64,000 nt of DNA from the NCBI GenBank assembly GCA_021234155.1, contig JAJEKV010000028.1:10990134-11054133 (forward strand). Reading direction: 5' to 3'. The first letter of the stretch is position 1, and each line of letters opens with the position of its first letter. Shown here piece by piece: positions 9,951 through 21,889 of the stretch. Origin of the DNA: Isoetes taiwanensis. Its lineage: Eukaryota > Streptophyta > Lycopodiopsida > Isoetales > Isoetaceae. The position numbers were made by a program, and so were the translations under genes. Under the pieces are notes generated by a model. The model worked only from the letters and a program-made list of their open reading frames with translations. It was not told the origin of the DNA and searched no databases.

Positions 9951-12261
9951 TGCATAAACTAGAAGCCCAGCCGCCAGCGACCGCCAGTGTCGAGTCGAAA
10001 CACGAAAGCAATAGCGAGGGTGAGGCGAAGAGGAGCACCAACGACCGGCGGCGAGAAGAACGGGAACAAAGACCCCCATGAGTGGTTAAAAGAACAAAAG
10101 CGTGCATAATGGTGAAGCGGCAAGCGCAAAAGCGACAAGCACTCAAAATGGCGTGGCGATTAGAAATGATAAAAAATCAACAATTCATGAAAAAAGAGAG
10201 GATAGCATCACCCGGGGGTTGGAAAAAGCATCACCCAGTAGGGTGGAAGAAAAACATGATAAACAAAATTGGCGTGCAAAAATAGCTAAATAGCAAATAT
10301 GATGTATAATGGTAGCACAATGCATAATGTATATTTTAAGCCCAAGCATAAATACGAGAAAAGAGGAATGCAAGCCAATGAACCAATCCACGAGAAAACA
10401 ACTACGACAAAGAGCCCAACGGCGAGAAAGTGTAAAAACACGATCGCCTTAATAACAACTGAACAATGCTAGAAGCCCCCAAAACCGCATCGATTATATG
10501 CCGACGTAAAAGCGAATCTGAAAAATGATCGGCGAAAGCGAGCAAAACAATGGACGAAGCTCCCCATAACGGATATACAATAGGAAAATACGACAGGAAG
10601 ACGGAACCGACGAGGTGAATAGGCTTCAAAGGAGAAATATAGTGCAAAAGAGCTCACAAATGCAAAAACATGACAAAGTGCAAAAACCATGGCAAAAAGA
10701 AGAATCGAATGAGTATAAGGAAGTGCCAAACGCAATATGCGATATCCAAAAAAAAAGCTAAAGAGCACAGATACAAATGACGTGTAATACTAAGGTCTGG
10801 TTCAGGGTAGCATAGGAGAAATGTGTGGTGAAGCAGAAGACAAATACCATATGCATAAAGCCATGAATAAAGGCCTCAATAGGAAAAACATACTTGGGCA
10901 AACGAGGGACGAGATTGAGGAAGAGAATGTAGACATACCAGGACCGCGCAAAAGAATGGTCGAGAAGGAAACGGAAACTAAAGTTAATTCGAGCACAAGG
11001 AAACTTTTAAAAAAATGAGGCGAACTTCAAAAACGATAAGCCCAAGGAAACAACGATAGGCCACGTAAATAAAGTAAAATGCTAATTTAACATAAACAAG
11101 TAGATCAACCGGAATAACCCGGACAAGCACGTTAAAAGTCGGGGGCATCAAAAACAAGATAAACCACAAGTGCAAAAATAAAATCCAACAACTATGGGAA
11201 ACCAAGAATGTAGAAGATAATACCACCCAAATAACATTATACCACGATAATAAGCATAATATGGAAACTAGGTTGAGACAGTATATATAGGAAAAAAGCA
11301 AATTCAAATGATGCCGAACATAAAAAGTCAAACAATCATGTAAACGATATAATGCAAAACATGCCAACATAAAGCGAAACCATATTGTCAACCATAACGC
11401 AAAGAAGATAACAACCATGAAACATCCGGAAACATGATAGAGGCAAGAGCGTGAAAAAGCCAATGCAACCATTGTAATGCTCAAGATCTCGCCCAAAAGA
11501 GGAGAACAACGTTCACGAATATGAAAAAAGAAAATCAACCCTCATAGTGCATAATAAGCATAACGTGGAAACCCGGTGGAGACATCATATATATAGGAAA
11601 AAAGGCAAATTCAAATGATCTTGCCAGAACATAAAAGGTTAAAATAGATCCGTGAATGCAACATAGGGATAATATCAAGGTAAACAACAAGAATGACGAA
11701 AACATAAGGTGCCAGAGATGAAAAGGACAATACATGTAGAATAATATGCCACACGGACCAGATTCGCCCCCGATGCTAAAAGCAATATACACGTGCAAAA
11801 ACACACCTTATGGAAAAAACACTTTAATGATCAAGCTAAACCCATACAAATGCACCCATAAGTTCAAAAGGCCAATGCTCTCCCATCATCCTAAAGAAAT
11901 TCCAAACCACGGGGCATCAAAAAACAAGATAACCACAAGTGCAAAAAATAGAACCCAACAACTATGGGAAACCTAGAATGTGGAAGATAACACCACCCGA
12001 ATAACGTATACCACCTGATAATGTCATCGATTCGCGTAGCGAATCGGGATTCTTGCACGAGACGAGCATGCATGCATGGCATGCGTCGCATGCATGCATC
12101 GCATGCATTTTTAGGCCGTTCATTAGGTTTGGGGATCGCTACTTATTGCAGAGTTCTTCATCGACGTTTCATCGGCGCTTTCTCATCTCTCAGCAGTATC
12201 CATGGCTCCCACCCTTCCCCCCCTTAAAATTGTTATTTGTATGTTCATAATTGTTTTAATT

Positions 12262-12358
12262 GTCGCGTGGCACGCGTGACCAGCCCCTCGCTTTTTCGAG
12301 GTGTAAATATTATTTTTTGTCGCGTGGCACGCGTGACCAGCCCCTCGCTTTTCGAGGT
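12262..12358. repeat. doubled ~39-bp unit with two small hairpins
   Basis: TCGCGTGGCACGCGTGACCA followed by GCCCCTCGCTTTTTCGAGG occurs at 12262-12301 and again at 12320-12358, with one T fewer. Each unit can form CGCGTG/CACGCG and CCTCG/CGAGG stems. A decayed pair occupies the same place in family 1 copy C, near 25626-25725. Confidence 0.8.
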
Positions 12359-12475
12359 TTTTTCTCTATTGGTTTTCTGTTAGTGATGTGCAGGTCCAGG
12401 GGTGATGCGACTCGCATTCTACGTGGGCGTGGGTTTTTGTGGGGGCGTTTAGCAGCCCCCTGCGTTGTCCAAGCC

Positions 12476-12558
12476 CTGCCGAGATTTTATCGCTAGGGTT
12501 TTTCCTCGAAAACCCGAAAGGGCGGGGTTTTTTAATCCCGGCGATAAGCTCTCGGCAG
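12476..12558 (+). repeat. hairpin module in family 1 copy A
   Basis: CTGCCGAGA and TATCGC on the left pair exactly with GCGATA and TCTCGGCAG on the right. They enclose GGGTTTTTCCTCGAAAACCC, then GAAAGGGCGGGGTTTTTTAA. The long paired outer stem differs in sequence from the stems of the LINE copies and of the 8052 copy. Confidence 0.8.
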
Positions 12559-15500
12559 GTACACTAGCCAACATCTGTAGCACACAATTTTATTTGGGGT
12601 CCAGGTGTTATAACTGGATATTCCCTATGTTTTTCATTTTTTGGGTAGCCTGCGATATGCGGCTACCCACTCTATACCATTGTAGAAAAAACTGCTGAGA
12701 TGAATGAAAAGCCTATCTATATCTCATCTCTCAGCAGTATCCATGGCTTCTATTCTTTGATCTCATGCAGAGGAGGGGCTTCTTCTTGCATGAGCTACTC
12801 TTTCTTGGCCATTCCTATCCTTTCTAACCTCTTCTATCTTTGCTCTTTTGTCCGGCTTAGGACAATCTTCAACCTTTCTCCTCGGATCTAGTATTTGAAG
12901 TTCTCTGGTATCGGGATGTTGTTGGTTTCATGCGAGTCGCAGTGCAAGAATAAGCATAACATGGAAACTAGGTTGAGACACCGTATATAGGAAAAAAAGC
13001 AAATTCGAATGACGCCGAACATAAAAAGTCAAACAACCATGTAAACGCATATAATGCAAAAACATGCCAACATAAAGCGAAACCATATTGTCAACCATAA
13101 CGCAAAAAAGATAACAACCATGAAACATCTGGAAACATATAGAGGCAATAACGTGAAAAAGCAAATGCAACCATGGTAATGCCCCGTCTGCCCCAAAAGA
13201 GGAGAACAACGTTCAAGAATATGAAAAAGAAATCAACCCTCATAGTGCATAATAAGCACAACGTGGAAACCAAGTGGAGACATCGTCTATAGGAAAAAAG
13301 GCAAATTCGAATGATGCCGAACATAAAAAGTCAAAATAGATCACGTGAATGCAACATAGGGATAATATCAAGGTAAACAACAAGAATGACGAAAACATAT
13401 GGTGCCATAGATGAAAAGGACAATACATGTAGAATAATATGCCACACGGACCAGATTCGCCCCCTATGCTAAAAGCAATATACACGTGCAAAAACACACC
13501 TTATGGAAAAAACACTTTAATGACCAAGTTAAACCCATACAAGTGCACCCATAAGGTCAAAAGGCCAATGCTCTCCCATCATCCTAAAGAAATTCCAAAC
13601 CAACAGGAACGACACATGTCCAGACAAAATTGAATATGTAACAAGATGAATCGTAACAAATAACCCCAAAATATTATGCTAAGGATTACGAAATGAAATG
13701 GACATGGGAGCAAATGCAGCAAATAGGAAACATGCTAAACCACAGTTGCACAATGAAAATCCGCAAGGTCTATTCGTATATGCCAAGGTAGAAAACCCGC
13801 CAAGAGTAGTTACCAGGAGTGTTGCGTAGTAATGTGTTCAACCTCAAACGCACAAATGAGAAGGGCAGAAGAAAATAAAAAGAGCACCACAAGATTAGAA
13901 ATTGAACCTTGGCAAAATATGAGCACGTATAAGTTTGTTTTCAGACCCAAATTGTACATATGACAAGAATTGAAAATTCCCATATGAAAGCAAGTCATGT
14001 ACCATATTCACCTCTTTATGAAAAATACATGCAAGAATGCCCTCATGAAAAAAAACAATCCAATGATTAATCCGTAACCATACTCAAACGAGTTAATGCA
14101 AAGCAATATGGATAAAACGAATACCCCACCCGGGACTCAAAAAACACGACACATCCAAATGATGTATGCCCCAAGTCCGAATCAAACAAGGCAAAAATTA
14201 ATCCCTATGGCAATAATATACGTAATATATAGCCGATGGAATGATGTGATGGAGGTAAAAGATGGAGCTCACAAAAGCGTAAAAAAAAAAAAAAGTAATT
14301 AGAAGCTACAAAGCGATGGAGAAGACAAAAAAATAGCTGTCCGCGGCAACCTGGATCCAAACGGACAGCTTCAAATGCAAAAAAGCATGTGCCCTTGCTG
14401 GATGCGATAAGCGGGATGCCATCTAGTGGATCCAGAGCCACGGGAGATCGGCCTTTAAACGACCCACATCGGCAAGGACAAAAAACGCAAAAAAGTAAAC
14501 AGAGGCAAGAGGGGAGTTCATGGATGTTTGGAAAAACAAAGAGGAAGTCGAAATTTCGAATTTGAGTCTTTGTCTTGCCGTCGGTTTAACCTCGGCCGAG
14601 AAACAAAGTACCGCCGCTTGGCTCTATCTATGAAAACGCACCGCACATCTTCGCTATAAAATGATCGGAAACAAACAAGGATGGATGGGTGTATCTAAAA
14701 AGGATATGTTGGGATCCACTGAGCGATCAGATTCACAGTCACAATAAGGATATTTGGGGATCACGGAGCCATCGAAACAAAACCTTGTGGCATAGACTTG
14801 TGGTGATTTACAATGACAAATTACAAATTACAAGAGCAATAGGTTAGAAGCACAGAAGAAGACCTTTGGAAACGACCCAGCATGCCCGATTTGATCAGAG
14901 GGCGAATACGAAAGGATGGCGAACTGGGAAAAACTTTGCAGTTGAGGATGAGGTAAGCTGAGAAGCAGGCCGAAAATAGAAAATAGAGAAGCGATTGAAG
15001 AGATGGGAAGGACATGGAAAATCGCCCTAGAAGTGCAGATCGTTGGAACTCCAATAAAAATCAACAAAAGATCACAGTGAACTGTTGAGAGACCAGCCTA
15101 GATGCCATGCTAAATTGGAAAAAAGGGGTAAGATAGGAATCTGCAAGAGGAAACAGAGGAGAAGATAGGAGTCTGCCAGGTTAGACATCTTGGAGCAGAG
15201 AGCGCAGGCCCTGCCCAGCAGATGTGCCATCGCTCCAGCCGATCCCATGAGTCCCTGTGGTAACTTAACGATCCAGCAGGGTTTGTAACGCCCCGCGGAA
15301 AGGTGGCTCGCACCAGTCGCCCTCGAGCCAACGGATGGCTCGCGGCTCCCTAGATCTGACCAGCCGATTTTTGCATGGTAACTTCGCGGGCCTCGAACTC
15401 CCGCCGGCCGCTGATCTGCATCTTGGAAAACCGAATCCTTCCGCTCCTCCCTCCCGCCGTAAAAAATGCCCTTGCAAAAAACACGGGGAGAAACACAAAG

Positions 15501-16182
15501 AGAACGGGCAGAGCCATTTCGCCGCATGTAGATTGCTTAGTGCCCGCAATCGCTACACCCACTCTTGGCTACCACATCGTCGAGTGCAGCTACATCCTGG
15601 ATTTAAAAACTGCTTCCTGCACATGCTTCTATAATCTAAAGCAAACAAGAACGGATGGATGCAAAGATGTTGGGATCCACTTAGCCGCGCAAAGCGGACC
15701 CGTGAGAGTGAAAACATACAAGAAGTAGAAAGAAAACATAAAATCACAAGCACAACAGTTTCACAATCCCTGTGATAATCCCATAGTTGCAGCCAGATGC
15801 TGATCAAATTTGCTATAAACCTGGGAAATTATGGATTCTCAAATAAACTAACCATAAAACATGCGTGAGAAATAAAAGGAGCTGAGAGCCATACCAGCCA
15901 TACCTCGCAAATGACGGATCATGGTACGCATGCAAGGATTGAAAAAGAAAATTGGATCATCGAAATGTTGCGGGAAAGGATTGGAAAGGAAGATTGGAGC
16001 ATCGTAGAGGCACGGGAAAAGGATTTGAACAGGCAAGGTGAAAGAGGGCGGAACCAAAGAGCTACGAGAGGATAAGAAGAGCTGCTGTGAGAAGACGCCG
16101 ATAACCGAGCCAAAACAGAAATGGCCTAATATAGGCGCTCGTCCCTTCCCAGAATGGCGATCCGATGGCTCGGATCGATGGG

Positions 16183-16441
16183 ATCACTGCTTTGTCATTT
16201 GTTTAAGCATTACTTCCGTTACTTCATATCCTAAACGAATGAGCTGGTAATATTGGGCTATAACTTCTTGGCCTGTGTTTTCAAGTCACAATGTGTGGAG
16301 ATTAGAGAAGAACAATCTAGAGAATATTCTAGAGAAATCACTAATCTAATCAAATGTTTGTTGCATTATTCTTCTTTTATGTCTAGGCAAATAAAGAATA
16401 TATTTTAGTTAACGTGTAAGTTATTTGGTCTCTGGAATGGC
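16183..16441. other. unassigned DNA between elements
   Basis: Flanking DNA after the end of the family 2 unit. I see no gene or repeat here. Confidence 0.4.
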
Positions 16442-17076
16442 AAGAAAGAAAGAAAGAATAATTTTTATCGTCCACTGAGACCAATTGGCCTATGGGACCC
16501 AGACGGAGCGCAGCAAACTTATTACTGTCCGGGTTAAAAAAACTCCCGCCCCGAAGGTTTTTCGAGAGAAAAACCATGGCAGTAATAAGAATGCTGTCAA
16601 ACTGTACAAGCATACATCATCATGAAATAAATTTATATATACATGTCAAGTGTGTGCCAGAGGACATTGCTGATCTCGCATGTCCATAACCTCCTGAAGG
16701 TATGATCCCAGCACCCGTACGGAAGCCGTGCTCAATGTCACATGTAGCGGCTGGCCAGGCCTGACCAACTCAGCATAGCCCATCCGGATTTGATCATATG
16801 CTGGGCAACTTTGAAGGGTATGATATTCATCCTCAATGACTCCCATTTGGCAGCATTGACAGAGCCTGTCCTGGCGTGGCTCACCAATCCATCTACCCGT
16901 CTCAATTCGAAGATGGTGTGCTCCTGTGCGAATGGAGGCAATGAGTCTGCGCCTTTTCATGGGCAAGTTGGTACACAGGTAGCATTGCGGGTGATTTATG
17001 GGGGGTTGGTAGTGCGCTGTCTTGACCTGTTCAAGGGCACTGACATCCCAAAGCTTGTTGAGGAAGCAAGCGTCAG
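16442..17076 (-). pseudogene. LINE 3' end: C-terminal part of ORF2, 3' UTR and (TTTC)n tail
   Basis: The minus frame 16966-16646 (106 aa) contains RLCQCCQMGVIEDEYHTLQSCP, the Cys/His cluster typical of LINE ORF2 C-termini. Weaker homology-like sequence extends upstream to about 17076, where a foldback element begins. The 3' UTR carries a hairpin module (16518-16589) and the end word GGTCTCAGTGGACGATAAAAA, close to that at 2.4 kb. The tail is a short TTTC repeat (16442-16460), not poly(A) and not ATTCT. Confidence 0.75.
16518..16589 (-). repeat. hairpin module in second LINE 3' UTR
   Basis: CTTATTACTG (16518-16527) and CAGTAATAAG (16580-16589) are perfect 10-base reverse complements. They flank the shared core (minus strand GGTTTTTC...CGGGGCGGGAGTTTTTTTAA). 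The arm is longer than, and partly different from, the 2442 copy. Confidence 0.75.
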
Positions 17077-19349
17077 ATATACGTGAAGGATAACATTATA
17101 AAATTATATGTAATTTTACTCTTATTGATCAAAGTATAAAATTACCTTCTAAACTAATTTTCACTTTAATCTATTAAGAATTAAATTTTCATCTAAGGTA
17201 AATTTTGTACGATTAAAATGCTATGTTTTTTTAAATATTCAAAGAAAGTTCTAAATTGACATTAATTAAATGATTACATTTATGTTTAAACTCTGTATCA
17301 TTATGTTTATGTTTCGATTAAAAAAAAAATTGAATAGTTTATTATTGATTAATTTTCAATATATTCTATTTCATCAATAAAAAATTATTCAATAGTTATT
17401 ATTAAACCATTAACTTTGTCATTTAATTAATTTCAACTTAAAACTTTTCTTAAAGTGTTCTCAAAAATATAAAAATTTGTAAATTGTGAAAATGCTCATA
17501 ATATTTTTAAGTTATCACTTATCAAACCATCGAATACCATTTAGAAATTATCATGATTGCCATATTTTAAATTTGTTAAATCACTGAAAATTGAAATCTT
17601 ATATCTTGAAATGTCTAATTCTAAATAGATAAAATTTGTTTGAAAAAGAATTTTATACTTTAATAACTATTAAAGTGTTTATTTAAAGATAAACTTATAT
17701 AACTAGAACTTATAAAAATTATAACAATCAAGAAGAATTAAACAATACGTATATTCTTATAATGGCATTTCTGAAGTGCCATCTATTGAATTTGAATAAG
17801 TCCAAGTTTTGTTGAATATGTCATATATATCTATATATAGTAATAAAAGCAAAAAATGATAGTTTGTGTGCGATCTTATCCGTTCATTTTGTTGTGGGTG
17901 AAAACTTTCATTAAATACTTCATAATCAGAGTATTTTACAAACTCAATACCGATAAGTTCGAGATGATGAAGGGCACTAATAAGAGTAAAATTGTCATAG
18001 TGAACAAAAGGCCTCCAAGATCTTTCTTCCCTGGTAAGCCGTAGAAAATTTAAAGCCCCCCTGAAGATGGCCTCTGAAAATTTTAAAGTTAAAAGTTAAA
18101 ATATAAAATAAAAAAAAAGGGACAAGAAAAATTGCTTACCTAGACTCCAAATCAAGAATCCTAATCTCCATTCTACAAAAATGGTACATTCTTGTATTTA
18201 TAAGAATGTCCAAAACGTAGATGATAGAGGAGATATACCATACAAAGAATATCACTCTTCTCAAGATCACAACCTTTCTCGCTAGAACTAGCATGCCTGA
18301 AAGAAAGACAAACATTATGAAATAACTTGGGAAAATTTTTTTTTTTTTTTCATAGTTTAGACAACATTATAAAAAAACTTTGATAGAATTTAAGGAACAA
18401 GAAGAAGCAAGAGAAGAAGACAAAACCCAAACTCTACATTGTTGGAATAATATTGTTAACCCTATTGGACGTTGTAAGGTCACATGTGTTCAATGTCTCA
18501 TAGTCAAAATGTCAAAGGGCACATGTTAGGTCAAATAATTAGAAAGCACATATTAGACCAGTTAGATAAAGGTCATTATCAGACCTTCATGTTCAATAGC
18601 AAGTATGACATATTTAACAAAACTTGGACTTATTCAAATTTAATAGATAACACTTCAAGAATGCCATTATAAGAATATATGTATTGTTTAATTCTTCTTG
18701 ATTGTTATAATTTTTATAAGTTCTGGTTATATAAGTTTATCTCTAAATAAACACTTTAATAGTTATTAAAGTATAAAATTCTTTTTCAAAATAATTTTAT
18801 CTATTTAGAATTAGACATTTCAAGATATAAGATTTCAAAATTCAGTGATTTAACAAATTTAAAATTTGGCAATCATGATAATTTCTAAATGGTATTCGAT
18901 GGTTTGATAAGTGATAACTTAAAAATATTATGAGAATTTTCACAATTTACAAATTTTTATACTTTTGAAAACACTTTAAGAAAAGTTTTAAGTTGAAATT
19001 AATTAAATGACAAAGTTAATGGTTTAATAATAACTATTGAATAATTATTGATGAAATAAAATATATTGACAATTAATCAATAATAAACTATTCATTTTTT
19101 TTTTAATCGAAACATAAACATAATGATACAGAGTTTAAACATAAATGTAATCATTTAATTAATGTCAATTTAGAACTTTCTTTAAATATTTAAAAAAACA
19201 TAGCATTTTAATCATACAAAATTTATATTAAATGAAAATTTAATTCTTATTAGATTAAAGTGAAAATTAGTTTAGAAAGCAATTTTATACTTTTATCAAT
19301 AAGAGTAAAATTACATATAATTTTATAATGTTATCCTTCACGTATATCA
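17077..19349. mobile_element. foldback element with ~750-bp inverted arms
   Basis: The left arm starts ATATACGTGAAGGATAACAT (17077) and runs to about 17828. The right arm (about 18602-19349) is its reverse complement, ending ATGTTATCCTTCACGTATAT. The loop (~17829-18601) has no convincing transposase; a 62-aa frame at 17856-18044 is not recognisable. Element and arms are very AT-rich. The layout fits a non-autonomous foldback or long-TIR DNA transposon. A clean target duplication was not found. Confidence 0.8.
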
Positions 19350-19375
19350 ATCAGATTTGAATAAGTCCAAGTTTT

Positions 19376-19980
19376 GTTAAATATATATGACATATTTAAC
19401 AAAACTTTGACTTATTCAAATCTAATAGATATACGTGAAGGATAACATTATAAAATTATATGTAATTTTACTCTTTTTGATCAAAGTATAAAATTGCCTA
19501 AACTACTTTTCACTTTAATCTATTAAGAATTAAATTTTCATCTAAGATAAATTTTGTAATGCAATGTTTTTTTAAATATTTAAAGAAAGTTTTAAATTGA
19601 CATTAATTCAATGATTACATTTATGTTTAAACTCTGTATCATTATGTTTATGTTTCGATTAATTTTCATGTTTATGTTTATGTTTATTATTGATTAATTT
19701 TCAATATATTTTATTTCATCAATAAAAAATTATTCAATAGTTATTATTAAACCATTAACTTTGTCATTTAATTAATTTCAATTTAAAACTTTTCTTAAAG
19801 TATTTTCAAAAGTATAAAAATTGGTAAATTGTGAAAATTCTCATAATATTTTTAAGTTATCACTTATCAAACCATCGAATACCATTTAGAAATTATCATG
19901 ATTGCCAAACTTTAAATTTGTTAAATCACTGAAAATTGAAATCTTATATCTTGAAATGTCTAATTCTAAATAGATAAAAC
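19376..19980. repeat. third, partial copy of the foldback arm
   Basis: From GATATACGTGAAGGATAACA (~19425) to 19980 the DNA repeats the left arm at 17077-17633 in the same orientation. It then stops abruptly at AATAGATAAAACTAG. Just upstream, 19340-19440 forms its own inverted repeat around GACTTATTCAAATC. This may be a second foldback copy cut off on its right side. Confidence 0.75.
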
Positions 19981-21889
19981 TAGAAACATTTTCTCGGCGA
20001 TGCTGGGCATTAGTCGCGAATGCATGAAATGGGCAGATGCAGTAAGTTGATAGAATGTGTTGATGGAAGGAATGGAGCGGGATTGAGATGGGATAATATG
20101 GAAAGAAATGCTATATGATAGAAGACATCAAGAGAATAGTAAATATGTGATCAATTGAGGTGAAATGACAAACAATGTAATGCATTTGTTGGACTAAATG
20201 TAGGAATATGTAACGATATCGAATTTGACAATACTATAGTGGGTGTAATAAATCATTTTCTATATATGATCATAGACATGCCAATTCAAATGGCTACAAC
20301 ATGTTAGCACATAAAATATCTAGTTTTACAAAAAATTCTATGTTTTGTGCTCAACTGCACTACTTATAGCCAATCATGGTCATATGATGTTTTTTTCAAT
20401 TTGGGAAGGGGTTGGATGTCAAATGTCTTATAATTATTAAGGTGGCCACATGCACCAGCATTTTGGAAGCCTCCACCCCTAAGCCTTTCCAATCCGATAA
20501 GGGAGGAGAGCCCCCCATCTCCGAGCTAAATTGGGTAAAAATTGAAGGCTCAGAGTGGAAGATGCCAAACTGGCCTCTAGTCCCCTCCGTTACCAATTGG
20601 AGGTTGTCACCTCTTTGTTCAAATAAAAACTGACATGTGACTACCCCTATTGATGCCAAACTCTAAGCATATATTTGTCAGTTTATTCGTTAGCTTAGGG
20701 AGACTAATAAGATAGAGACAACAAATTGTTCACTCAATAATTGAATTATGTTACCAAAAATGGGCATTTTTTTCCTACAAAACGGCCCACAAAAACGCCA
20801 TCTCGGTGTTTTTTCAATCACGTTTTTTAGAACGCCGTTTTGGCTTCCGAATACGGCTTGAGGCTAAAAAATTAAAAATGACAAAAAAATGGCGAAAACT
20901 GCCGTTTTCAGTAACTATATAATTGAATGGTATACTTCATTTTATTTATTAGAGAATAGCTACAATTGTGCCCTTCATTATAACATTACCTACAAACCAT
21001 ATCTGGAATAAAATGGGTATCAAGGCAATGGTAAAGATTTTGATCCTAGTTTTCTGCAAATCTTTGCCTTAATCAATATCTCGGGAAGCCTTTTGTTCAG
21101 TCCATGGCTTTATTTTGTTATTGGAGGTCATGCGTGGGAAGGTATGCTAGTGGAAACGACCAATAAAGATACAACCAATGCTTTCAATTTGTAAACACGT
21201 ACAGGTTATGCATCCAAATAAATGTAATTGTTTTGATATATTGTAAAATATAAATCTCCAAAGCTCAAAATGTATGGCAAGCACTTCTTGAGATCCTGCA
21301 ACAATATCCATATGAGAGCTTTCTTATTGTAAGCCATTGCAAATGCATAGACCATGATAAGCTATTGGAAAAACTGATACAAACCTGAGGTTAGAATAAG
21401 TACCTAAAACCAAGAGCGTAAATAGCTCAACATATGCTCTCTAATGCTCCTGCTTGTGCAAATACTTTTCATGTCATATTTATTTCTTTATCTTAAGCTG
21501 CAGAGCTTGACTTTGCTCTTCTAAATGGACAGCTTCAAGCTGCACGAACTTCAACATGTTTTGATACAAATTTTAAGACGACACAACAAACAAAACCAAC
21601 TACTGTTTCTTTGTTTCTCCTCGTTGTCTTTCCCACTTGTTCTTACCTTTTCATAGAACAGAAGAGGATTCCAGAGTCATTATTTTGTCACATTATTTCA
21701 GGCTTATAACAAAGTCTGTTGTTGATACTTACCAAGCCAGAGAACATTGTTTCTCACCCGGTATTCGGGTTTCTCCAAAGTGCTGGTTTAAACCTCAAGC
21801 TATGGCGATCTGCCTCTGTTTGCACATGTATGCACCTGTGCTCCTGCACATTCCATCTAGCCAACCATTGAGCTCTCTTTTCCCTTCAG
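19981..21889. other. no recognised gene
   Basis: Mostly AT-rich DNA. At 20412-20660 both strands are open for 73-87 aa, but neither frame has a motif I recognise. At 20770-20910 there are three to four near-repeats of an AACGCCGTTTT/AACGCCATCTC type word. No element termini are clear. Confidence 0.35.

Larger units (their letters stand above)
12023..12951 (-). mobile_element. hairpin-ended element, family 1, copy A (full-length form)
   Basis: Read on the minus strand the element starts ATTCTTGCACTGCGACTCGC (from 12951). It ends GTGCAAGAAT, CC, CGATTCGC, TAC, GCGAATCG, ATGAC (to 12023). The 10-base start is the reverse complement of the motif just before the terminal hairpin, the same layout as family 2. 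The flanks give an empty-site test. The paralogous duplicate at 11246-11256 reads GATAATAAGCAT, while here GATAAT and AAGCAT are separated by the element. Insertion at AAT therefore left at most a 3-base duplication. The 929-bp interior has no open frame of note but carries the hairpin module and a doubled short repeat. Confidence 0.8.
11139..13600. repeat. 771-bp tandem duplication, second copy split by an insertion
   Basis: 11139-11909 is repeated from 11910 onward. Examples are GGGGCATCAAAAA...CCAACAACTATGGGAAACC at 11139 and 11909, and AAGCATAA(T/C)ATGGAAACTAGGTTGAGACA at 11252 and 12952. The second copy is interrupted at 12022/12952 by a 929-bp family 1 element. The unit itself contains a weaker ~300-bp internal repeat (11249-11330 against 11550-11640). 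No coding frame spans it. From 13601 to 16057 I see only purine-rich non-coding DNA. Confidence 0.85.
8815..16182 (+). mobile_element. non-coding hairpin-ended element, family 2, long unit 2
   Basis: The 5' end repeats the first ~36 bases of unit 1 (8815-8850 matches 7879-7914). The last ~125 bases (16058-16182) match the end of unit 1 (8690-8814), including CCCTTCCCAGAAT and the CGATCCGA hairpin. The 7.4 kb between has no convincing coding frame. It is purine-rich on the plus strand and holds local tandem and direct repeats plus a nested family 1 insertion. The shared termini support one long unit. It could instead be two separately inserted partial copies with unrelated DNA between them. 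Confidence 0.45.

Noticed and set aside
12262-12358. CRISPR-like or satellite-like repeat
   Set aside because: Only two units with a short unequal spacer, inside a mobile element of a plant genome; no array.
12023-12951. Family 1 as a SINE
   Set aside because: No polymerase III box A/B pair was recognised, no poly(A) or LINE-type tail is present, and no target duplication longer than 3 bases exists.
7961-16250. Many open frames of 60-184 aa on both strands, e.g. 10984-11538
   Set aside because: The DNA is purine-rich on one strand, which removes stops by composition. The translations are hydrophobic or lysine-rich and lack domains, and repeats cut across them.
20396-20660. Open frames on both strands as a host gene
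   Set aside because: No recognisable motif and no splice or family support; probably chance or an old fragment.
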